Of a stretch of DNA of 64,000 nucleotides, positions 7,776-16,521 are shown one piece after another. Numbering within the stretch: position 1 is the stretch's first letter; each line of letters starts with the position of its first letter. The translations under genes and the position numbers were made by a program. The stretch spans positions 2,131,501 through 2,195,500 of the forward strand of contig NZ_CP066786.1 in NCBI RefSeq assembly GCF_016598595.1. The letters run 5' to 3'. The notes under the pieces were generated by a model that worked only from the letters and a program-made list of their open reading frames with translations, was not told the origin of the DNA and made no database searches. The DNA is from Martelella lutilitoris (GTDB lineage: Bacteria > Pseudomonadota > Alphaproteobacteria > Rhizobiales > Rhizobiaceae).

Positions 7776-9024
7776 GTTCATTCTCCCGGACAGGCAGGCA
7801 AAGTTCGATGGCCTCGATCCTCGAAACCAGTTGGTCGAGCCGGTCGATGCGGAAATGCGGCTCCTCCGAGGCATCCGCCGGCACATGGGTCCGCCGTTTC
7901 GACCAGCCGACGAAGAGGCTGATCAGGCCGAAATCATTCGCGCCGCGAATGTCGCGGGCAAGATTGTTGCCGACCATGATGATGCGGGACCGGTCGCCGT
8001 CGCCGAGGCCAAGGCCGGCAAGGGCTGCGGAAAACATCTTCGGCGATGGCTTGTTCTCGCCGACATCGCCCGAAATCGCGTGGCATTCCATCAGGTCCCA
8101 GATGCCGCGGGGCTTCAGCATGTTCTCGAAGGTCTCGCGCGGTCCGTCGGCAACCAGCGCCAGCCTGTAGCCGAGTCCGTGGAGCGTGCGAACCGCGTCC
8201 ATGGCGAAGGGAATCTCCTCTGCCTGAACCACCACTTCGCTGCCGGGCTTCTTCACCTCGGTCGCCTCGTCGATCAGCGTGTCGCCGCAATCGAGGAACA
8301 CAGCGGCGAGATGCGGCACCCTCCCGGGAAGCGCCGCGATCAGCGCTTTCATCCGCTCGGGTATCCAGGCCTCAAGCGTTTTCCACGGCATGAGGACCGG
8401 TTCTTCGGCCGTCACGAATGCGAAGCGCGGAACAAAGGCGGCCCGTTTCATGGCGAGCCTTGCCAAACGGTGTTCCCCGACTGACGCGCTCCAGGCACCG
8501 GCCTCGGCAAATGCGTTGCCGGCATGAATGCCGCCCGCGCCTGCCTCACGGCCGCACATTTCGGCAATCTTCGAACCGCTCATGGACTGCATGATCCGGG
8601 AAACGCCCCAGAGCGCGTGTTTTCCCGGTTCGACATAGAGCACCGGCCGTCCGTTGCGCATTTCCGGCAACCCGCTGCCATCATCGATCGAGACGCGCAT
8701 GCCATGCATCGATCCCTCGACCCGAATGACATCGCCTCGCCGGTCGAGATGGACCCAGACGTGCTCGAGGTCGTAGAGGTGCTGGATATCCCAGTCATGC
8801 CAGATCGCGTATTCGATCACCGCGCCGCGGTCAGGCGGCGTCAGCCGGAATTTCGACGAAGGAGACTTTTGAGCCTCCCGGACCACGCTGTAGCCCATCG
8901 CCAGCGGCGGCGCGGGCTCGGCCTGATCGAGCATCAGCACCGGGCGATGCCTCTCGGCCAGCGCGAAGTCCGCGTCGCGCACGTCCGCGGGCGGCGCGGG
9001 ATCGGCAACGGAAAACAGCGTCAT
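7768..9024 (-). CDS. HAD-superfamily hydrolase with an N-terminal Vps62/DUF946-like domain
   Basis: 418 residues in two parts. Residues about 20-200 contain LAERHRPVLMLDQAEPAPP, HDWDIQHLYDLEHVWVHLDR and EGSMHG, a pattern like the Vps62/DUF946 domain (acidic patch plus a WEHV-type strand and a closing HG), otherwise known mainly from plant and fungal proteins. Residues about 235-400 are a HAD hydrolase: motif I VFLDCGDTLID (DxGDT variant lacking the second Asp), motif II LVADGP, the lysine in GENKPSPKMF and motif IV IIMVGNNLARDIRGAN. The start ATGA overlaps the OppF stop by 4 bp and the end overlaps the next gene, so it is translated within the importer operon. Substrate unknown; sugar-phosphate phosphatase is one possibility. 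The Vps62 assignment is my pattern reading. Confidence 0.75.
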   Translation of the reverse strand: MTLFSVADPAPPADVRDADFALAERHRPVLMLDQAEPAPPLAMGYSVVREAQKSPSSKFRLTPPDRGAVIEYAIWHDWDIQHLYDLEHVWVHLDRRGDVIRVEGSMHGMRVSIDDGSGLPEMRNGRPVLYVEPGKHALWGVSRIMQSMSGSKIAEMCGREAGAGGIHAGNAFAEAGAWSASVGEHRLARLAMKRAAFVPRFAFVTAEEPVLMPWKTLEAWIPERMKALIAALPGRVPHLAAVFLDCGDTLIDEATEVKKPGSEVVVQAEEIPFAMDAVRTLHGLGYRLALVADGPRETFENMLKPRGIWDLMECHAISGDVGENKPSPKMFSAALAGLGLGDGDRSRIIMVGNNLARDIRGANDFGLISLFVGWSKRRTHVPADASEEPHFRIDRLDQLVSRIEAIELCLPVRENEHV

Positions 9025-10072
9025 GCCTCGGCCCCGTCTGCGACGCCTCGAAGCGTCAGCGTTTCGGCGTAATGGCAGCGCACCGCACGGCCATCGACCT
9101 CACGAAGCTCCGGCTTCTCGGCGGCGCAGCGCTCCGTCGCATAGGCGCAGCGCGGGTGAAAGGCGCATCCCGAGGGCGGGTCGGAGGCATCCGGCACCTC
9201 GCCCTTCAGCACGCCGCGCCTCTCCGACGAACGCTTGCGCGGATCGGGCTGCGGCACAGCCCCCAGAAGCGCTTCCGTATAGGGATGGCGCGGACGGGAG
9301 AACAGTCGGTCGGTCTCCCCGAGTTCGACGATCTCGCCGAGATACATGACCGCGATCCGGTCGGAGATGTGCTCGACCATGCCGAGGTCATGGGTGATGA
9401 ACAGATAGGTGAGATTGAACTGCTCCTGCAAATCCTGCAGGAGATTGATGTTCTGGGCCGCGACCGACACATCGAGCGCGGAGACGGCCTCGTCGGCCGC
9501 GATGAAGGCCGGCGAAAGCGCCAGCGCGCGGGCAATGCCGATCCTTTGGCGCTGGCCGCCGGAGAAGGCATGCGGGTAGCGCGTCGCGTATTCGGGTCTC
9601 AGGCCGACGAAGGACAGAAGCTCGCCCACCCGCTTGGCGATTTCGTCCTTGGAATAGCCATGCACCACCATCGGCTCGCCGATGAGGTCGAGCAATGTCA
9701 TGCGCGGATTGAGCGAGGAATAGGGATCCTGGAAGATCATCTGCATCTCGCGCCGCACCGGCCGCAGTTCCTTGTCGCTCATCGCCGAGATGTCGATCAC
9801 CTTGCCGTCTTGCTCGCGGAAGAGGATCTGACCGCCGGTCAGCGTGTAGGCCCTGAGAATCAATCGGGCGACGGTGGATTTGCCCGAGCCGCTTTCGCCG
9901 ACGAGGCCGAAGGTCTCGCCCTTGCGGATGTCGAAGCTGACGTCATTCACGGCGCGCAGCACCTTCAACTCGCGCCCCTTCTTCCCGCCCTTGACGGTGA
10001 AGTGCTTTTTCAGGCCGCGCACGGCGATCAGGACGTCGTCGGGCATGGAAAGGGTCTTGTTGGTGGCGTCGC

Positions 10073-10076
<4 letters not shown>
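9021..10076 (-). CDS. Opp/Dpp-type ABC transporter ATP-binding protein (OppF-like)
   Basis: 351 residues. Walker A is [15 protein letters not shown], the signature FSGGQRQRIGIARAL, and Walker B FIAADEAVSALDV (Ala where Pro is common). The C-terminus has the oligopeptide/dipeptide ATPase extension with GCAFHPRCAYATERC, whose cysteines bind a cluster in some homologues. It would pair with the OppD-like subunit encoded upstream to power an importer for the binding protein at 13361. The ATG at 10076 overlaps the OppD stop as ATGA, indicating translational coupling; a longer in-frame ORF to 10112 is an artefact. Confidence 0.92.
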
Positions 10077-11113
<1,037 letters not shown>

Positions 11114-11121
11114 GGAAAAAC

Positions 11122-12258
11122 CTATTGTCCGTAGGGGTCGGCCGCGTCACGCAGGCCGTCGCCGAGGAAATTGAAGGCCAGCACGACCGCGACCACGGCA
11201 AGTCCGGGCGCAAGCAGCCAGGGGGCGAGCGAGATGGAACGGAGGTTCTGTGCATCCTGCAGAAGCACGCCCCAGGAGACGACGGGAGGCCTGAGGCCGA
11301 GACCGAGGAAGGACAGCGCCGTCTCGCCGAGAATCATCTCCGGCACGGCAAGCGTCATCGCCGCGATGATGTACGAGGTCATGGCCGGCAGCATGTGTTT
11401 GGTGATCACCCGGTATTCCGAGGCGCCGGCAAGGCGGGCGGCCATCACGTAGTCCTCGGATTTCAGCGAGAGGAAACGGCCGCGCACGACGCGGGCGAGA
11501 TGCGTCCAGCCGATCAGCGCCAGAATGAGGGTGATCAGCACATAGACGAAGAGCGGGTTCCAGGCGATCGGCAGGGCCGCCGCAAGCCCCATCCAGAGCG
11601 GAATGGTCGGCACTGAGCGGATGAACTCCATCATGCGCTGGATCGCCGTGTCGATGAAGCCGCCGTAATAGCCTGAGATGGAGCCGAAGAAGAGGCCGAG
11701 CACGAAGGCGAAGAACACGCCGATCAAGCCGGCCGACAGGGTCACGCGCGCGCCGTAGACGAGGCGCGAAAACAGATCCCTCCCAAGGGAGTCCGTGCCC
11801 AGAAGATTGACCTTCTGGCGGCGGGCGTCGATGCCGAAGAGATGCAGGTCGGCCTTCCAGATGCCCCAGAACCTGTATTTCTCGCCATGCACGAAGAACT
11901 TGATCGGCAGTGGCTTGGACTTGTCGACGACATAGGTAACGCGTGCCGTCTCCGGATCGCGCGTGCGCTTCAGTTCATAGACAAAGGGCCGCGTCAGCTC
12001 GCCCTCATGGACGAAGCGCACCATCTGCGGCGGCACGAAGGTTTCCAGCCGTTCGATGGAATCAGGGGCATAGGGCGCGACGATTTCTGCGAAGATCGCA
12101 ACGAGATAGGCCAGAACCAGGAAGATCAGCGAAACCAGCGCGAGCCGGTGCTGGCGGAAGCGCCACCACATCAGCTTCCAGGAATTGGCGGTGTAGATGC
12201 CCTGTTCGGCCGTCGCCAGTTCGTTTTCCTCTGCGTAAACGGAAGTCTCGTAGGTCAT
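11122..12258 (-). CDS. Opp/Dpp-type ABC transporter permease (OppC-like)
   Basis: 378 residues, longer than a plain OppC because a periplasmic insert of about 100 residues follows the first membrane helix (IFLVLAYLVAIFAEIVAPYAP), an arrangement known from YejE-like permeases. The transmembrane core has the EAA-type loop MAARLAGASEYRVITKHMLPA. The start is the ATG at 12258 (MTYETSVYAEEN), with GAGG upstream and 8 bp after the OppB-like stop; the upstream in-frame codons to 12300 lie inside the previous gene. Forms the membrane pore with the next protein. Confidence 0.9.
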   Translation of the reverse strand: MTYETSVYAEENELATAEQGIYTANSWKLMWWRFRQHRLALVSLIFLVLAYLVAIFAEIVAPYAPDSIERLETFVPPQMVRFVHEGELTRPFVYELKRTRDPETARVTYVVDKSKPLPIKFFVHGEKYRFWGIWKADLHLFGIDARRQKVNLLGTDSLGRDLFSRLVYGARVTLSAGLIGVFFAFVLGLFFGSISGYYGGFIDTAIQRMMEFIRSVPTIPLWMGLAAALPIAWNPLFVYVLITLILALIGWTHLARVVRGRFLSLKSEDYVMAARLAGASEYRVITKHMLPAMTSYIIAAMTLAVPEMILGETALSFLGLGLRPPVVSWGVLLQDAQNLRSISLAPWLLAPGLAVVAVVLAFNFLGDGLRDAADPYGQ

Positions 12259-12265
12259 GAAGGCC

Positions 12266-13252
12266 TCACGCGTAACGGATGCGCGGGTCGGACCACGCAA
12301 GAAGAATGTCGGAGAGCAGCGTGCCGATGACGGTGAAGACGCTGAGGATGAGGATAAAGGCGCCGGCGAGATACATGTCCTGCATCTTCAGCGCCTGCAG
12401 CATCAGCGGTCCCGTGGTCGGCAGGTTGAGCACGACGGCGGTGATCACGTCGCCGGAAAAGAGCGCCGGCAGCGCCCAGCCGACCGTCGAGATGAACGGA
12501 TTGAGCGCGACGCGCACCGGATAGCCCCAGACCACCTGGCGCTCGGAAAGCCCCTGCGCATAGGCCGTTTCCACGTATGGCTTGCCGAGTTCGTCCAGCA
12601 TATTGGCCCGCATCACCCGGATGAGGCCGGCCGCGCCGCCCGTCGCCAGCACCACGATCGGGATCCAGACATGTTCAAGGATGTTGCCGATCTTCGCCAG
12701 CGACAGCGGCGCGCCTTCGAAACGCGGCGAGATCAGGCCGCCGACATCGATGTTGAGCCAGGCAAATCCGATCCACATCAGGATCAGCGCCAGCAGGAAA
12801 TCGGGAATGCCCTTGCCGAGAAAACCGAACACGGTGAAGACATAGTCCAGGATCGAATACTGCCGCTGGGCCGAATAGACGCCGATCGGGATGGCGATGA
12901 TCCAGGTGAACACCAGGGACAGCGACGACAGCAGCAGCGTCAGCGCCAGGCGTCCCCAGATCAGTTCGGAAACCGGCGCGTTCCAGTGGAAGGACTGGCC
13001 GAAATCCCCGTGGAGAAGGATGTTGCCGATCCAGCGCACATATTGCACGAGTATCGGATCGTTCAGTCCGAGTTGCGTGCGGATCGCATCTTCCTGGGCG
13101 GCGGTGATGTATTCACCGCTGTTGCGAAGCTCGGCAGCATAGGCGGTGACATAATCGCCCGGCGGAAGCTGAATGATGATGAAGGATATGAAGGAAACGA
13201 CGATCAGGGTCGGAATCGCCCATAGAAGCCGTCGCCAGAGGAAGTTTGCCAT
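12266..13252 (-). CDS. Opp/Dpp-type ABC transporter permease (OppB-like)
   Basis: 328 residues. The N-terminal membrane helix (WAIPTLIVVSFISFIIIQL) precedes the conserved periplasmic region with LPPGDYV and QLGLNDPILVQYVRWI, then five further helices and the cytoplasmic EAA-type loop ETAYAQGLSERQVVWGYPVRVAL. It partners with the OppC-like permease. The gene is separated from the binding-protein gene by 108 bp that hold a strong hairpin. Confidence 0.92.
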   Translation of the reverse strand: MANFLWRRLLWAIPTLIVVSFISFIIIQLPPGDYVTAYAAELRNSGEYITAAQEDAIRTQLGLNDPILVQYVRWIGNILLHGDFGQSFHWNAPVSELIWGRLALTLLLSSLSLVFTWIIAIPIGVYSAQRQYSILDYVFTVFGFLGKGIPDFLLALILMWIGFAWLNIDVGGLISPRFEGAPLSLAKIGNILEHVWIPIVVLATGGAAGLIRVMRANMLDELGKPYVETAYAQGLSERQVVWGYPVRVALNPFISTVGWALPALFSGDVITAVVLNLPTTGPLMLQALKMQDMYLAGAFILILSVFTVIGTLLSDILLAWSDPRIRYA

Positions 13253-13277
13253 CGTCTGCTCTCCGCATTGCCACCCA

Positions 13278-13307
13278 CCGGCCGCCCGCGGACAAACGGG
13301 CGGCCGG
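13278..13307 (-). promoter_or_regulatory. Strong intercistronic hairpin between binding-protein and permease genes
   Basis: Perfect 11-bp stem (CCGGCCGCCCG / CGGGCGGCCGG) with an 8-base loop and no following T tract. It is placed where binding-protein transcripts of ABC operons often carry a 3' stabilising stem-loop that gives the binding protein higher expression than the membrane subunits, as for malE-malF. Confidence 0.6.
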
Positions 13308-13360
13308 CCGGCTCCGCATTCTCGCGGAACCCTTGCTCGGGAGGGAGCTTTGCCTGTCGG

Positions 13361-15274
13361 TTACTGCTTGTTCTGGTCGATCCAGAACTGCTGGGTCTGA
13401 CCGAGGCCCACGCCGCGCGTGATGTCGTCTTCGACAAGCCCGTTGCGGACATTCATGAAGTCGTTCTTCACGATCACCGGGATGGAAACCTCGCCAACCA
13501 GACCGATGACATAGCCTTCGTCGACGAAGGCGCCGATCATGCTGTTGAGCGCGGCATCGGCTTCTTCCATGGATCCGGCGACGGAGGCCTTCTCCCAATC
13601 CGCCCAGATCTGGCGGATCACGGCATCCTGCGGCGGCTCGATACCGGCTTCGCCGTCGGTCTCGTACCAGGCGTAATATTGCTGGGCGTAGCTGTCATTG
13701 CCCATGATGTTGCGCGGGTCGGCGGAGACGACCGAGAGGCGGTCGACGGGCGTATACTGGATCTGGAAGTTGTTGTTGTCGCGATTGTCGTCCCACTGGG
13801 TGCGGTCGATGATGCGCGGCAACAGCTCGATGCCGATATCGCGATAATAGTCGGCGGCGATCTCCAGTATCGGCGCTGCAAAATCCTGGTAGGCCTCGAC
13901 CACGATCTGCAGCCGCTTGCCATTCGGAAGCAGGCGGAAATCGTCGTCGTCGCGCTCGCTCAGGCCGATCTTGTCCAGAAGCTCGTTGGCAAGGTCGGGG
14001 TCATATTCCGTCCAGTGCGTTTCCCATTCGGGGTTGAAATAGGGCGAGCCGGAGATCGGGGACACCGAGCGGGCCTCTCCGAGACCGGCAAAGCCGAGCT
14101 CGTTGATCGTTTCGCGATCGATCCCGACGGAGAGCGCGTGGCGGAAGTCCTTGTTGGAGAAAAGCTTGTTCAGCTGTTCGTCCTGAACGTTGAGGTTGGG
14201 AACGAACGACCAGACATTGGCCGATTTCCACGTGCCGACGTGGTAACCGCCCTTCTCCTCGTTCTCCTTGTAGAAGGTGAAGTCGCTCGAATTGACGTAG
14301 CGCATCTGCATGTCGATCTGGCCCTGAACGATCATCAGATTGAATGAGTCCGCCGCCTCGAAAAGACGATGCTCGATGCGATCGATATAGGGAAGCTGGT
14401 TGCCCTCCTGGTCGACGGCCCAGTAATAGGGGTTGCGTACCATGGTGACGACATTGCCCGGCGCGGGCGTCTCGATCTTCCAGGCGGTGATCACCGGCAG
14501 GTCCGGATTCTGCCACCATGAGGTGACCGGCCCCTTGGAGCCCCAGAGATCGCTCCAGCGCTGGACGCCGAACTCCTCTGCCGCCTTCGAGAGCTCCTCA
14601 GCGCTGGCGTAATGATCGTTATACTGGCTCAGATAATGGCTGGGGAACAGGAAGGACGGGCGGTCCAGGCTTGGCTCGCCGGTCGAATCCTTCGCCAGGA
14701 TATTCAGGAAATAGACATAAGGCTGCGCGAAGCTGACGGTGAAGGTGCGGTCATCCTTGACCTCGAGCTTCATCGGCTCGCCGCCCGGCGAGAAGGTCGG
14801 GTCGATCGTCGGCGTCAGCGCCTTGTTGAGGAAGACGTCCTTGTACCAGAACTCGACATCTTCGGTGGTCACCGGCGCGCCGTCGGACCATTTCAGCCCC
14901 TCGAGCAGCGTGAAGGTGAACTCCGTCGAATCCTCATTGACCGCGTAGCTCTCGATATAGGCGGGCACGAGCGTGATGTTGCCGTCCGCGTCGGGCACAT
15001 ATTTCAGGACGCGCTCTTCCAGCAGCTTGGTCGGCCCCCAGCGATCGCCGGGACCGCGATAGGCGCGGTGCCAGACACCGCCATATTCGCCAACCTCAAC
15101 GGCATCGACCACGGTCGGGTTCGCCGGCAGACGCTCATCGACCGGCGGAAGCTCGCCCGCCTCAACCATGGCTTTCAGCATCGGCGATTCCTGAAAGGCA
15201 TTGGCGGCCTGCGGAATGGCGACGCTTGCCAGAAGGGCAAGCGTAAGCGTGCCGGATCGTAAAAATTTTTGCAT
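13361..15274 (-). CDS. ABC transporter periplasmic substrate-binding protein (SBP family 5)
   Basis: 637 residues with a Sec signal peptide (about residues 1-24, ending AANA). The mature part has the family-5 features: YGGVWHRAYRGPGD near the start, FTFTLLEGLKWSDGAPVTTEDVEFWYKD, RNPYYW, and a C-terminal lobe with the expected hinge. This family binds peptides, nickel or oligosaccharides; the surrounding glycosidase genes favour an oligosaccharide. The start is the ATG at 15274 with GGGAGG about seven bases upstream; a long in-frame extension to 15412 lacks support and would hide the signal peptide. First gene of the permease operon, with its own upstream region (15275-15432). Confidence 0.92.
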   Translation of the reverse strand: MQKFLRSGTLTLALLASVAIPQAANAFQESPMLKAMVEAGELPPVDERLPANPTVVDAVEVGEYGGVWHRAYRGPGDRWGPTKLLEERVLKYVPDADGNITLVPAYIESYAVNEDSTEFTFTLLEGLKWSDGAPVTTEDVEFWYKDVFLNKALTPTIDPTFSPGGEPMKLEVKDDRTFTVSFAQPYVYFLNILAKDSTGEPSLDRPSFLFPSHYLSQYNDHYASAEELSKAAEEFGVQRWSDLWGSKGPVTSWWQNPDLPVITAWKIETPAPGNVVTMVRNPYYWAVDQEGNQLPYIDRIEHRLFEAADSFNLMIVQGQIDMQMRYVNSSDFTFYKENEEKGGYHVGTWKSANVWSFVPNLNVQDEQLNKLFSNKDFRHALSVGIDRETINELGFAGLGEARSVSPISGSPYFNPEWETHWTEYDPDLANELLDKIGLSERDDDDFRLLPNGKRLQIVVEAYQDFAAPILEIAADYYRDIGIELLPRIIDRTQWDDNRDNNNFQIQYTPVDRLSVVSADPRNIMGNDSYAQQYYAWYETDGEAGIEPPQDAVIRQIWADWEKASVAGSMEEADAALNSMIGAFVDEGYVIGLVGEVSIPVIVKNDFMNVRNGLVEDDITRGVGLGQTQQFWIDQNKQ

Positions 15275-15379
15275 TGATATCCTCCCATCGAAACATGAAA
15301 TGGCACAGCAAACCCTCGACTTGCCGGCCTCACCCCAATTTCTGAACCTTTTTAACAAGGAAATGCGGCATTTATCAAT

Positions 15380-15433
15380 AAAAAAATTCCATGAAAGCGA
15401 AATGCGTTCCATTTCAATTCATGAAATTTTTTT
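15380..15433. promoter_or_regulatory. Inverted repeat upstream of the binding-protein gene
   Basis: Left arm AAAAAAATTCCATGAAA (15380-15396) and right arm ATTCATGAAATTTTTTT (15417-15433) are complementary over 17 bases with two mismatches, separated by 20 bases that hold a smaller GAAATG/CATTTC stem. It sits just after the LacI stop codon and about 110-160 bp before the binding-protein start. It could be a terminator for the LacI transcript, a LacI-family operator pair, or both. Confidence 0.45.
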
Positions 15434-16497
15434 TATTCAATGTTCTGAGACGGTTGGGCTGTCGGCGGCGATATGCTTTCGCGCAATACCAGATCGCAGC
15501 CGAGTTCCAGGCGGTGGGCGGCGCGCGGCCCCTGCCCGCTCTTCGCGCGCGCTTCCAGAAGATCGAGTGCAGCGCGCCCGAACTGCTCGAGCGGCACGCT
15601 GACGGTCGTGAGCGGCGGACTGTGGAGTTCGCCGAGCGCCACGCCGTCGAACCCCATGACGGACAGATCCTCCGGCACGCGGAGCCCGGCCTGTTTCAAC
15701 GCGCGCATGGCGCCGAAAGCGAGATTGTCGGCGGCGCAGAACAGAGCGGTCGCGCCCTCGCGGTCGGGATGGGCTTCAAGCCAGGCTTTCACCGCCGCCT
15801 CGCCATGCCGCGGCTCGAACCCCTCCGCCCTGATGACGAGCGCGTCGGAAAGCGGCAGACCGCGGTCGCGGAATGCGTCTAGAAATCCGTCCACGCGGCG
15901 CTCCACCGTCTTGCGCCCGGACCATGTCAGATGAACGACCCTGCGATGGCCTCTGTCGAGGAGCAGCCGGGTCGCCTTCAGCGCGGCAAAGCGATTGCCC
16001 GGCGTCACGCTGTCGATGTGCATGTTCGGGTCTTCGCCGTTGATCAGCACGGAGGGAATGCCCGAACGCCCGATCGCGTCGAGAAGCGCGCTGCGATCAT
16101 CATTGATGACGATGATCCCGTCCGCCCTGGCGGCGCGCGCCTCCGCGCCGACACGGCCCACGGGGTCGTCGCGGCGCAGCGTGTGCGGCACCAGGCGCAC
16201 CCCGCGCGCCTCGCAGTCGCGCGTCAGGGCATTGAGGATCGTCCACGAGACGAGATTGACGTCGCTGTCCGGCAGGGCGTCCTCAGGCACGGCGAGAAGC
16301 GCCCTGTTGACCGCATTGATTGAAGCCCTGGCGGAGCGCCGCGCCAGATAACCGAGGTCCCGGGCGGCGTCCAGCACGCGTTCGCGCACTTCCTCCGAAA
16401 TCGGCGCCGTGCCGTTCATCACATGCGAAACGGTCGAAATCGCCACGCCGGCGCGCTCGGAGACCTCGCGCATGCCGACCTTATCGCCTTTGGCCAT
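15433..16497 (-). CDS. LacI-family transcriptional regulator of the glycan locus
   Basis: 354 residues. N-terminal LacI helix-turn-helix and hinge helix: MREVSERAGVAISTVSHVMNG then EVRERVLDAARDLGYL. The remainder is a periplasmic-binding-protein-like sensor domain with HRRVVHLTWSGRK and the conserved DLSVMGFDGVALGELHSPPLTTV. It should bind a sugar or oligosaccharide and control the surrounding genes. The ATG at 16497 has GAGGGG eight bases upstream. It follows the mannosidase gene by 24 bp and is probably cotranscribed with it, so autoregulation is likely. Confidence 0.92.
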   Translation of the reverse strand: MAKGDKVGMREVSERAGVAISTVSHVMNGTAPISEEVRERVLDAARDLGYLARRSARASINAVNRALLAVPEDALPDSDVNLVSWTILNALTRDCEARGVRLVPHTLRRDDPVGRVGAEARAARADGIIVINDDRSALLDAIGRSGIPSVLINGEDPNMHIDSVTPGNRFAALKATRLLLDRGHRRVVHLTWSGRKTVERRVDGFLDAFRDRGLPLSDALVIRAEGFEPRHGEAAVKAWLEAHPDREGATALFCAADNLAFGAMRALKQAGLRVPEDLSVMGFDGVALGELHSPPLTTVSVPLEQFGRAALDLLEARAKSGQGPRAAHRLELGCDLVLRESISPPTAQPSQNIE

Positions 16498-16521
16498 ATC
16501 AGTTCCCCTCGGCGTGCTCTC

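Noticed and set aside
6627..7922. Long plus-strand open frames opposite the 831-residue gene (also 5331-6608)
   Set aside because: Compositional shadows of a G+C-rich gene with overlapping neighbours on the minus strand; no Shine-Dalgarno and no domain.
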